Source: Accumulibacter sp. (GTDB lineage Bacteria > Pseudomonadota > Gammaproteobacteria > Burkholderiales > Rhodocyclaceae). Taken from it: a stretch of DNA of 64,000 nucleotides. The notes beneath the pieces were generated by a model. The model worked only from the letters and a program-made list of their open reading frames with translations. It had not been told where the DNA came from and did not search any database. Positions 18,405-28,973 of the stretch are shown here, piece by piece. How positions within the stretch are numbered: the stretch's first letter is position 1; each line of letters begins with the position of its first letter. Location: NCBI RefSeq assembly GCF_029255125.1, contig NZ_JAPUVR010000085.1, positions 1-64,000 on the forward strand, read 5' to 3'. Both the position numbers and the translations under genes were made by a program.

Positions 18405-19502
18405 ATGAACAAGCACATCCTGGCCGCCAGCATTGGTCTATTCGCCCTCGCCGGCAGCCCGGCCTGGGCCGACCATCTGGTCGCGATCGCCGGACCGATG
18501 ACCGGACAGTATGCCTCGGCCGGCGATCAGATCCGCAAAGGCGCCGAGCTGGCGATTGCCGAGATCAATGCCAAAGGTGGCGTCCTTGGCCAGAAACTCA
18601 AGCTGGAGGTCGGTGACGACGCGTGTGACCCGAAGCAGGCCGTTTCCGTCGCCAATACGATGGTCAACAAGAAGATCGTCTTCATGCATGGCCACTGGTG
18701 TTCGAGTTCGACGATTCCCGCGTCCGACGTCTATAACGAGGCGCAAATTCCGATGGCCACGGTGTCGACCAATCCGCAGGTCACCGAGCGCGGCCTGAAG
18801 AACATCTTCCGGATCATGGGCCGCGACGACCAGCAGGGTCTGGTCGCCGGCACTTATCTGGCCGAGACTTTCAAGGGCAAGAAGATCGCCGTCGTCGATG
18901 ACAAGAGCGCCTATGGCAAGGGACTGGCCGACGAGATTGCCAAGGCGATGGAGGCCAAGGGTGCCAAACCGGCCCTGCGCGAAGCGATTACCGCCGGCGA
19001 GAAGGACTATTCCGGGCTGGTCAGCAAGCTCAAGTCGGCCGGAGTCGAAGTCATGGCCTTTGGTGGTTACCACACTGAAGTAGCGCTGATCCTGCGCCAG
19101 GCACAGCAGGCTGGTCTGAAGTTGACGGTGATGGGCGGCGACACGATGACCAACTCGGAACTGGTCAGCGCGGCCGGCCCGGCAGTCGATAACGTCATGT
19201 TTACGTTCGCCCCGGACCCGCGCAAGAACCCCGCAGCCGCCGCCGTGGTCAAGAAGTTCCGCGACGCCAAGGTCGAACCCGAGGGCTACGTCATGTACGC
19301 CTACGCCGCCATGCAGCTCTTCGCGCAAGCGGCTGACAAGGCCAAGAGCACCAAGTACGCTGATCTCGAGAAGACGATTCGCAATGGCAGTTTCGATACG
19401 GTCATCGGCAAACTGAGCTTTGATGCCAAGGGCGATAACAAATTGCCCGGCTTCATGGTCTATCAATGGAAGGGCGGCCAGTACGATTACGTGAAGAAAT
19501 AA
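18405..19502 (+). CDS. livK: Branched-chain/neutral amino-acid ABC transporter binding protein
   Basis: A 365-residue periplasmic solute-binding protein. It has a signal peptide (cleavage after PAWA), then the Leu/Ile/Val-binding fold: VAIAGPMTGQYASAGDQIRKGAELAIAEIN, a CDPKQAV loop and FMHGHWCSSSTIPAS. The ribosome site is excellent. It belongs with livHMGF downstream, though putA sits between them. A strong 15-bp hairpin follows its stop and probably keeps this mRNA more abundant than the downstream part. The ligand is not certain; proline or other neutral amino acids are possible given putA. Confidence 0.92.
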   Translation: MNKHILAASIGLFALAGSPAWADHLVAIAGPMTGQYASAGDQIRKGAELAIAEINAKGGVLGQKLKLEVGDDACDPKQAVSVANTMVNKKIVFMHGHWCSSSTIPASDVYNEAQIPMATVSTNPQVTERGLKNIFRIMGRDDQQGLVAGTYLAETFKGKKIAVVDDKSAYGKGLADEIAKAMEAKGAKPALREAITAGEKDYSGLVSKLKSAGVEVMAFGGYHTEVALILRQAQQAGLKLTVMGGDTMTNSELVSAAGPAVDNVMFTFAPDPRKNPAAAAVVKKFRDAKVEPEGYVMYAYAAMQLFAQAADKAKSTKYADLEKTIRNGSFDTVIGKLSFDAKGDNKLPGFMVYQWKGGQYDYVKK

Positions 19503-19556
19503 GCCGCCGGAGCGGACGGCGCGGCAGGCCGACCGGCGCTGCCTCGCTGATCCGAA

Positions 19557-19597
19557 AGCGGTGTTGGCAGCCTGCCACGCACGCTGCCAACACCGCT
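19557..19597 (+). terminator. Strong 15-bp hairpin between livK and putA
   Basis: AGCGGTGTTGGCAGC pairs perfectly with GCTGCCAACACCGCT across an 11-base loop. No T-run follows, so full termination is not expected. The position, between a binding-protein gene and the rest of its transport operon, fits an attenuating or 3'-stabilising structure. Confidence 0.6.
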
Positions 19598-19650
19598 CCC
19601 ACCAACCTTCGCGCGGCCTTTCCCGGCCGCCTTGCCGACTGGAGCCCGCG

Positions 19651-22600
19651 ATGAACCCCGCTGACCCCCACGCGCTGCGCCGGCGTTTGCGCGAATACCA
19701 TCGCGGCGACGAAGCCACCGTCGTCGATGAACTCATCGCGCTGGCCCGTTTCTCGCCTTCCGAAGAGGACGGCATCACGCACCGCGCCACCCCGCTCGTC
19801 CAGACGGTACGCGAAAGCCGACTGCAGACGGGCGGTATCGACGCCTTTCTCGCCACCTACGACCTTTCGTCGCGCGAAGGCGTCGTCCTCATGTGCCTGG
19901 CCGAGGCGCTGTTGCGCATTCCGGACGCGGAAACCGTCGACCGCTTGATTCGCGACAAGATCGGCAGCACCGAGTGGGAGAGGCGGCTCGGTGCTTCGCA
20001 CAGCACCTTCGTCAATGCCGGCACCTGGGCCTTGATGCTCACCGGACGCATCGTCAAGCTGGGCAACGACGACACCAACCTGAGCGGAACGCTCAAGCGC
20101 CTGGTGGCGCGCGCTGGCGAGCCGGTGATCCGCCAGGCGGTAACCACCGCGATGCGCATCCTTGGCCGCCAATTCGTCATGGGACGCAATATCGACGAAG
20201 CAATCGAGCGTGCGCGCAGCGCCGAAAAGTCCGGTTACCGGCACTCCTACGACATGTTGGGCGAGTCGGCACGGACCAGCGCCGACGCGCTACGCTACTT
20301 CGAATCGTACAGCAAGGCGATCGCCGCCATTGGTCGGGCGGCGGGCGGCCGCTCGGTGTTCGCCGCACCGTCGATCTCGATCAAGCTCTCGGCGCTGCAT
20401 CCGCGCTACGAAGTCGCGCAGGAAGAGCGCGTGCACCGCGAACTCTTGCCCGCCATCAAGGCGCTCGCGCTGCGCGCCAAGGCGCGCAATATCGGTTGCA
20501 CGATCGACGCCGAGGAGAGCGACCGCCTGGAGCTGTCGCTCGACCTGATCGAAGCACTCGCCATGGACAGCGAACTGGCCGGCTGGGACGGTCTCGGGCT
20601 CGCCGTACAGGCCTATCAGAAGCGTGCGCTGCCGCTCATCGACTGGCTGGCCGATCTGGCGCGGCGCGCCGATCGACGCCTGATCGTGCGCTTGTGCAAA
20701 GGCGCCTACTGGGACGCCGAGATCAAGCTGGCGCAGGAGCGCGGCCTCGCCGACTACCCGGTGTTCACGCGCAAGGTGGCGAGCGACGTCTCGTATCTGG
20801 CGTGTGCCCGCCGGCTGTTTGCCGATCCGCGCGCCTTCTATCCCGCCTTTGCCACGCACAACGCGCACACGCTGGCCGCGGTAGCCGAGATCGCAATCAG
20901 CGCCGGCGGCAGCGACGAATGGGAGTATCAGCGCCTGCACGGGATGGGCGAGGAACTCTACGATCAGGTCGTCGGTGAAGACCGCGCGGGTCATGCCTGC
21001 CGGGTGTACGCGCCGGTGGGCAGCCATGAGGATCTCCTCGCTTACCTGGTGCGTCGGCTGCTTGAGAACGGCGCCAACTCCTCTTTCGTCAACCGGATTG
21101 CCGATGCCGAATTGCCGATCGCTGCGCTGATCGCCGACCCGGTCGGCAAGGCGGCCGCCCTCGCGGTCAAACGACAGACGCGGATTCCCTTGCCGCGTGC
21201 GCTTTTCGGCGCCGAACGGGCGAACAGTGAAGGACTCGACATGAACGACAAAGCGACTCTGCAAGACCTGGTGAGTGCCATCGAACGCAGCCGGCGCATC
21301 CTGTACATCGCCGAGCCGTTGATCGGCGGGCACACCACCAGGCACGCCAGCCGACCCGTGCCGTCGCCGGCGGATCGGCGCGACACGGTCGGGCAGGTCA
21401 GCGAAGCAACCCTCGCCGACGTTGCACGCGCCTACGAAACGGCCATTGCAGCGTTTCCCGGGTGGAGTAACACGCCAGCCGAAAAGCGTGCGGCAGCACT
21501 CGACGGCGCGGCCGACCGGCTGCAGGGCCGCTTGCCGGAACTTATCGCGCTGATCGTTCGCGAAGGCGGTCGAACGCCCGCCGATGCCCTCTCCGAAGTG
21601 CGTGAAGCGATTGATTTTTGTCGTTACTACGCGGGCGAGGCGCGCGCCAGGCTGGCCCAGCCGATAGTCCTGCCCGGCCCGACCGGCGAACGCAACAGCC
21701 TGTCACTGCACGGACGTGGCGTCTTCGTCTGCATCAGCCCATGGAACTTCCCGCTCGCCATTTTCGTCGGCCAGGTCGCGGCAGCGCTGGTCGCCGGCAA
21801 CTGCGTGCTCGCCAAACCGGCCGAGCAGACGCCGCTGGTCGCTGCTCTGGCGATCGAGCTGCTGCACGCCGGCGGCGTCCCGACTGAAGTCCTGGCTTTC
21901 CTGCCCGGCGACGGACGCATCGGGGCTGCCCTGGTCGAACATCCGGCGTGCGCCGGCGTCGCGTTCACCGGCTCGACCGAAGTGGCGCGCCTGATTTCCC
22001 GCGCGCTGGCCGCCAAGGACGGCCCGCTGGTGCCGCTGATCGCCGAAACGGGCGGCCAGAACGCGATGATCGCCGATTCGTCGGCGCTGCCCGAGCAGGT
22101 CGTGCGCGACGCCGTCGCTTCGGCGTTCAACTCGGCCGGACAGCGCTGTTCGGCGCTGCGCGTGCTTTTCGTCCAGGCCGACATCGCCGACCGGGTCATC
22201 GCCATGCTCGCTGGCGCGATGCAGGAACTGCGCGTCGGCAATCCGACCGATCTGGCGACCGATGTCGGCCCGGTGATCGACCAGGCGGCGCGCGAACTGC
22301 TCGTCGCCCATACCCGGCGCCTGGATAGTTTCGCGCTGCCCATCCACACCTGCGCGCTGGACGACGAAGCAACCCGTCACGGCACCTTTTTCGCCCCGCG
22401 CGCCTACGAAATCGATAGCCTGACGCGGCTCGAGCGCGAGATCTTCGGCCCTATCCTGCACGTCATCCGCTGGCGCGGCGAAGAACTTGATCAAGTCTGC
22501 GCCGCCATCGCCGCCACCGGCTACGGCCTGACGCTGGGTGTGCACAGCCGGATCGACGAAACGATAGAGCGCATCGCCAGCCGCCTGCCGGTGGGCAACG

Positions 22601-22797
22601 TCTACGTCAACCGGAACATGATCGGCGCCGTCGTCGGCGTACAGCCTTTCGGTGGGCAAGGCCTCTCGGGTACCGGGCCGAAGGCCGGCGGACCACACTA
22701 CCTTTACCGCTTTGCGACCGAGCGTACGCGCTCGGTCGATACGACTGCCGCCGGTGGCAATGCCGGCCTGATGGCGCTCGACCAGAACGAAGAATAA
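19651..22797 (+). CDS. putA: Bifunctional proline dehydrogenase / P5C dehydrogenase
   Basis: A 1048-residue PutA oxidising proline to glutamate. The proline dehydrogenase barrel occupies roughly residues 120-470, with RLCKGAYWDAEIK (Lys350) and GSHEDLLAYLVRRLLENGANSSF. The aldehyde dehydrogenase domain follows from about 560: SPWNFPLAIF, FTGSTEVA, Glu799 in AETGGQ and catalytic Cys833 in GQRCSALRV. The N-terminus lacks the ribbon-helix-helix DNA-binding domain of E. coli-type trifunctional PutA, so it should not self-regulate. The start has GGAG upstream. It is inserted between livK and livH, tying transport to proline breakdown. Confidence 0.95.
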   Translation: MNPADPHALRRRLREYHRGDEATVVDELIALARFSPSEEDGITHRATPLVQTVRESRLQTGGIDAFLATYDLSSREGVVLMCLAEALLRIPDAETVDRLIRDKIGSTEWERRLGASHSTFVNAGTWALMLTGRIVKLGNDDTNLSGTLKRLVARAGEPVIRQAVTTAMRILGRQFVMGRNIDEAIERARSAEKSGYRHSYDMLGESARTSADALRYFESYSKAIAAIGRAAGGRSVFAAPSISIKLSALHPRYEVAQEERVHRELLPAIKALALRAKARNIGCTIDAEESDRLELSLDLIEALAMDSELAGWDGLGLAVQAYQKRALPLIDWLADLARRADRRLIVRLCKGAYWDAEIKLAQERGLADYPVFTRKVASDVSYLACARRLFADPRAFYPAFATHNAHTLAAVAEIAISAGGSDEWEYQRLHGMGEELYDQVVGEDRAGHACRVYAPVGSHEDLLAYLVRRLLENGANSSFVNRIADAELPIAALIADPVGKAAALAVKRQTRIPLPRALFGAERANSEGLDMNDKATLQDLVSAIERSRRILYIAEPLIGGHTTRHASRPVPSPADRRDTVGQVSEATLADVARAYETAIAAFPGWSNTPAEKRAAALDGAADRLQGRLPELIALIVREGGRTPADALSEVREAIDFCRYYAGEARARLAQPIVLPGPTGERNSLSLHGRGVFVCISPWNFPLAIFVGQVAAALVAGNCVLAKPAEQTPLVAALAIELLHAGGVPTEVLAFLPGDGRIGAALVEHPACAGVAFTGSTEVARLISRALAAKDGPLVPLIAETGGQNAMIADSSALPEQVVRDAVASAFNSAGQRCSALRVLFVQADIADRVIAMLAGAMQELRVGNPTDLATDVGPVIDQAARELLVAHTRRLDSFALPIHTCALDDEATRHGTFFAPRAYEIDSLTRLEREIFGPILHVIRWRGEELDQVCAAIAATGYGLTLGVHSRIDETIERIASRLPVGNVYVNRNMIGAVVGVQPFGGQGLSGTGPKAGGPHYLYRFATERTRSVDTTAAGGNAGLMALDQNEE

Positions 22798-22892
22798 GCC
22801 GACGACGCCGGCAGCAACGCTGGCGCGACAGCCGGCGGCGCGATGGGCGTACGACGGTGAACGGAACAGGAAGGACACGAGGAGGAGGAAAA

Positions 22893-25107
<2,215 letters not shown>

Positions 25108-25111
<4 letters not shown>

Positions 25112-26019
25112 ACGCGGCCGCCAACGCAACGCCCGTCGCGCGCGCGGCGAATCCGGTCGACGGTGCGCAACCCCTTCTCCGCGTCGACCGCCTGAGCATG
25201 CGCTTCGGCGGCCTGCTGGCGATCGACGACCTGTCGCTCGACGTCGCCGCACGCCGCATCACCGGCGTCATCGGCCCCAACGGCGCCGGCAAGACGACCT
25301 TCTTCAACTGCCTGACCGGCTTTTACAAGCCGACACTCGGCAGCATCCGGCTGAATCATCCACAACGCGGGCTCCTGCGCCTGGAAAAAATGGCCAGCCA
25401 TCAGGTCGCACGCCGTGCGCAGGTCGTCCGCACCTTCCAGAACATCCGGCTCTTCCCGCAGATGACGGTGCTCGAAAACCTGATCGTAGCGCAGCACAAC
25501 GCGCTGCAGCACGCCTCGCGCTTCTCGCTGGCGGGTCTCTTTGGTCTGCCCGGCTACCGGCGCGCCGAGACTGCAGCGATCGCCAAGGCGGTCGGCTGGC
25601 TCGAACGTCTGAAACTCATCGCGCACGCCGACAGTGCGGCCGGAGCGCTGCCCTACGGCATGCAGCGACGCATCGAAATTGCTCGCGCGCTCTGCGTCGA
25701 CCCGCTTCTCCTCTGCCTCGACGAACCGGCAGCCGGGCTCAACCCGCGCGAATCGGCTGAACTGAACGAACTGCTCAAACACCTGGCGGGCGACGAAGGA
25801 ATCGCCATCCTGCTCATCGAACACGACATGAGCGTCGTGATGAACGTCTCCGACCATGTCTGCGTGCTCAACTACGGCCGCAAGATCGCCGAAGGCTCGC
25901 CGGCCGAAGTGCAGCGCGACGCGAACGTGATCAAAGCCTATCTCGGCGAGGAAGACGGCGAAGAGGCGCCGGGCGCTCACCCGCCGGCAAACACGCAAAC
26001 GGTGGAGAACGCACGATGA
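25108..26019 (+). CDS. livG: Branched-chain amino-acid ABC transporter ATPase LivG
   Basis: A 303-residue ATPase. Walker A is GPNGAGKTTFFN, the Q-loop is in RTFQNIRLFP, the signature is the variant LPYGMQRRIEIARAL and Walker B is LLLCLDEPAAGLN, followed by the H-loop in LLIEHDMSVVM. It overlaps livM by ATGA and livF by four bases. All motor residues are present. Confidence 0.95.
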
Positions 26020-26732
26020 TGCTCAGACTCTCTGGCGTACATGCGCACTACGGCGCGATCCATGCGCTGCACGGCGTAGACCTCGAGGTGCAGGTGGGCG
26101 AAATCGTCACGCTGATCGGCGCCAACGGCGCGGGCAAGTCGACCCTGATGATGACGCTCTGCGGCCAGCCGCGCGCTTCGGCCGGCCGCATCGTCTTCGA
26201 CGGCGAAGACATCACGCGTCTGGCAACGCACGACATCGCCCGCCGCGGCATTTCGCTCGTCCCCGAAGGGCGGCGCATCTTCCCCCGGATGAGCGTGCTG
26301 GAGAATCTGCAGATGGGCGCGGTACTCGCTGACAAAGCAAATTTCGCGGTCGACCTCGAACGCATGTACACGCTCTTCCCCATCCTGCACGAACGCTGCG
26401 AGCAACGCGCCGGAACGCTCTCCGGCGGCGAACAGCAGATGCTGGCGATCGCCCGCGGGCTGATGAGCCGGCCGCAACTGCTCCTTCTCGACGAGCCTTC
26501 GCTCGGCCTGGCGCCGCTCTACATCAAGAAAATCTTCCAGACGATACGCGAGCTCAACCGCGAGCACGGGATGACCATCCTGCTTGTCGAACAGAACGCG
26601 CATCACGCATTGCGCGTCGCCGACCGCAGCTACGTCCTGCAGCACGGCCGTATCGTCCTCTCCGGTAGCGGCCGCGAACTGCTCGCCAACCCCGAAGTGC
26701 ACGCGGCCTATCTGAGCGGGGGACACGCCTGA
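26016..26732 (+). CDS. livF: Branched-chain amino-acid ABC transporter ATPase LivF
   Basis: A 238-residue ATPase with Walker A GANGAGKSTLMM, signature LSGGEQQMLAIARGL and Walker B LLLLDEPSLGLAP. Two adjacent ATG codons overlap the livG stop, so the start may be 26016 or 26019. It completes the importer with LivG, LivH, LivM and the upstream LivK. Confidence 0.95.
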   Translation: MMLRLSGVHAHYGAIHALHGVDLEVQVGEIVTLIGANGAGKSTLMMTLCGQPRASAGRIVFDGEDITRLATHDIARRGISLVPEGRRIFPRMSVLENLQMGAVLADKANFAVDLERMYTLFPILHERCEQRAGTLSGGEQQMLAIARGLMSRPQLLLLDEPSLGLAPLYIKKIFQTIRELNREHGMTILLVEQNAHHALRVADRSYVLQHGRIVLSGSGRELLANPEVHAAYLSGGHA

Positions 26733-26734
26733 GG

Positions 26735-27295
26735 ATGAGCATCAGCGACTTCCCCTTGCCGGCCAAGCTGCCGGTGCCGCAAGACGACGGGGCGGCCGAC
26801 CATCTACCCGGCAGCGCGCTGCCCGAGCTTTCGCTGCCGGCGACCGACGGCGCGACTGTCAGACTTGCCGCGCTGCGCGGGCGCTGGGTGATCTACGTCT
26901 ACCCGATGACCGGCCGACCCGGGGTCGCCCTGCCCGAGGGCTGGGACGGCATCCCTGGCGCGCGCGGCTGCACCCCGCAGTCGTGCAGCTTTCGCGACCA
27001 CTTCGCCGAACTGGCTCACCTGGAAACCGGCGTCTACGGCCTCAGTGCGCAGACCGGCGCCGATCAGCGCGAGGCGCGCGAGCGCCTGCATCTGCCCTTT
27101 CAACTGCTCAGCGACGACACGCTGCAACTGAAGCGCCACCTGCAACTGCCGACCTTCACCGTCGCCGGGATGGAGCTGTACAAGCGGCTGACGCTGATCG
27201 TGCGCGACGGGCAGATTGCGAAGGTCTTCTATCCGGTCTTCCCGCCCGACCGTAATGCCGACGAGGTGCTCGCCTGGTTGCGCCGCCCGCACTGA
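26735..27295 (+). CDS. Peroxiredoxin (AhpC/TSA family)
   Basis: A 186-residue thioredoxin-fold protein. The conserved strand YVYPMTGRPG is followed by a loop carrying GCTPQSC, in which the first Cys is in the usual place for the peroxidatic residue, although the standard PxxxTxxC motif is stretched by an insertion. This insertion-bearing subgroup is known among bacterial redoxins. It starts two bases after livF, so it is probably the last gene of the liv operon; a role in detoxifying peroxide from amino-acid oxidation is only a guess. Confidence 0.82.
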   Translation: MSISDFPLPAKLPVPQDDGAADHLPGSALPELSLPATDGATVRLAALRGRWVIYVYPMTGRPGVALPEGWDGIPGARGCTPQSCSFRDHFAELAHLETGVYGLSAQTGADQREARERLHLPFQLLSDDTLQLKRHLQLPTFTVAGMELYKRLTLIVRDGQIAKVFYPVFPPDRNADEVLAWLRRPH

Positions 27296-27382
27296 CGCTG
27301 CATCGGCGATCTGCTGGCACCAACAGCTTAGCTTCAGGGCGGCGCTTGCGATCAAGCGAAGCGAAGCGGACGGTTGAAGCGG

Positions 27383-28324
27383 ATGTCGCAAACTGATACC
27401 AGCCGCGCCAAAGCCCCACCGGAAACCGCTGACCGCCAAGTGCCGCGCTGGCTGCCTTTCCTGGTTCTCGGCATCGGCCTGCTGGCGATTTCCTTTGGTG
27501 CCATTCTCGCGCGCTATGCCCAGGCCAATGGCCTGCCGTCGCTCGCCATTGCCACTCTGCGGCTGGCGTTTGCCGCGCTCATCGTAACGCCGATCGCACT
27601 TTACCAGTCGGGCCGCGTGCTGGGTGCGCTGAGCCGACGTCAGTTGCTGCTCGCGACCGCTGCCGGCTTCTTTCTCGCACTGCACTTCGCGACCTGGATC
27701 AGTTCGCTCGCGTACACGTCGGTCGCCAGCAGCACCGCCCTGGTCACGACCAACCTGCTGTGGATCGGTATTGCTTCGTTCGTCCTTTTCGGCGAACGGC
27801 CGGGCCGCCTGATGCTCGTCGGAATCGTCATCTCGTTGACCGGCAGCGTACTCATCTTCTGGAGCGACAGCCGGACCAGCGCCGCCGGCAGCCAGCCCTT
27901 GCTTGGCAATTTCCTGGCTCTCGTCGGGAGTTGGTGCTTTTCCGCGTACCTGCTGATCGGCCGCCGCCTGCGCGCCAATTTGCCACTTGCCGCGTACGTC
28001 TGGCTGGCCTACGGCTGCGCAGCGCTCTTCCTCGTCATCGCGTGTCTGGCCAGCGACACAGCCCTCGCCGGCTACACCGGCGCCGCCTACCTGGTCGCTC
28101 TCGGCATGGCCGTCGGCCCGCAACTACTTGGCCACACCGCCTACAACTGGTCGCTCAAGCATGTCTCGCCAACCTTCGTCGCCGTCGTTACGCTGGGCGA
28201 ACCGGTTGGCAGCGCCCTCCTGGCCTGGCTCCTCTTCGACGAAGGTTTCGCCCCGTTGCAAGGAGCTGGTTTCATCTTGCTGCTCTTTGGAATCTATCTC
28301 GCGGCGCGTGCTGAGCGCGGTTGA
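27383..28324 (+). CDS. EamA/DMT-family transporter
   Basis: A 313-residue drug/metabolite transporter with about ten hydrophobic helices in two EamA repeats, the second ending LGEPVGSALLAWLLFDE, a signature-like block of the family. I took the ATG at 27383; an in-frame TTG nine bases upstream is an alternative and neither has a strong ribosome site. Substrate unknown. Confidence 0.87.
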   Translation: MSQTDTSRAKAPPETADRQVPRWLPFLVLGIGLLAISFGAILARYAQANGLPSLAIATLRLAFAALIVTPIALYQSGRVLGALSRRQLLLATAAGFFLALHFATWISSLAYTSVASSTALVTTNLLWIGIASFVLFGERPGRLMLVGIVISLTGSVLIFWSDSRTSAAGSQPLLGNFLALVGSWCFSAYLLIGRRLRANLPLAAYVWLAYGCAALFLVIACLASDTALAGYTGAAYLVALGMAVGPQLLGHTAYNWSLKHVSPTFVAVVTLGEPVGSALLAWLLFDEGFAPLQGAGFILLLFGIYLAARAERG

Positions 28325-28420
28325 GACGAAGCACGCCTTGGCGCTGGATACGAATCCCGCCGCCCGAACGGCGATGTGCCGTCGATGCACGCATCGCTGC
28401 GCCGGGGTAATCCCTTTCGT

Positions 28421-28552
28421 TCAGACCTTGGCCTCCTGCTTCCGGTGACGCGCCAGCCATTCGACGGCCAGACCAACCCCTGGCGAGGCAAAGCAGGCCA
28501 GCATGAAAAGAATCGTTATGCTTGCACCAAGCACCGGAATTCCCGCTTCCAT
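28421..28552 (-). CDS. 43-residue single-pass membrane protein
   Basis: The frame from 28552 encodes MEAGIPVLGASITILFMLAC, then a short loop, a second weakly hydrophobic stretch and a basic C-terminus (LARHRKQEAKV). The ATG is preceded by AAGGAGCAATAAG, a strong ribosome site, which supports translation. One transmembrane helix with the basic end inside is likely. A promoter-like pair and tandem direct repeats lie upstream. No family is recognised; small subunits or regulators of membrane complexes have this look. Confidence 0.6.
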   Translation of the reverse strand: MEAGIPVLGASITILFMLACFASPGVGLAVEWLARHRKQEAKV

Positions 28553-28648
28553 CTTATTGCTCCTTGGATTACCCCACTGCCTGCCCGGCAGCAACACCGC
28601 TCCGCTTCGCCTGACTCTAGGGTCACACACCACACGAAGCCCGCAACA

Positions 28649-28677
28649 AATCTAGCCTTTTGGACGAGCTTCGACAA
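28649..28677 (-). promoter_or_regulatory. Candidate sigma-70 promoter for the small membrane protein
   Basis: On the minus strand, TTGTCG (28677-28672) and TAGATT (28654-28649) are separated by exactly 17 bp. Each matches the consensus at four of six positions. The direct repeats begin 5 bp upstream of the -35 element. Confidence 0.4.
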
Positions 28678-28682
28678 ACGAC

Positions 28683-28714
28683 AAAAACTCATGTGACGGA
28701 TGAGAAAAACTCAT
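28683..28714 (-). repeat. Tandem direct repeat ATGAGTTTTT x2, 22-bp period
   Basis: On the minus strand two identical ATGAGTTTTT boxes are spaced 22 bp start to start, about two helical turns, directly upstream of the candidate -35. The upstream box also forms a 7-bp hairpin (GGATGAG/CTCATCC, 28698-28716). This arrangement is typical of activator sites bound by a response regulator dimer. Confidence 0.4.
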
Positions 28715-28973
28715 CCAATGGAAACGCCTCCCGCTCGGCCGAACCTGCCCGCACGAGCTCTGCACGCGCCGGCATGGGCGAGGAGCCGGTCGCTGGTGGG
28801 TGCTGATGCTTGCTGACAGAGCGAAGGCGCGAGCGCCAAGCTGGTGATCGCCTCAAGCGTGTCGGCTTCGCTGCGGCGAACGCTGCGTGCCATGGGAACG
28901 AGTAGCGAAGTCGGCGTGCCGTCGCGTCCGCACGATGCCGCCCGACATCACGTCGGCACTCGCGAGCGGTCGA

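Larger units (their letters stand above)
28553..28973. other. Intergenic region with promoter and tandem repeats
   Basis: No supported coding frame. The left half carries the candidate promoter and repeats for the small membrane protein, described separately. The right half, next to the helicase stop codon, shows nothing recognisable. Confidence 0.5.
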
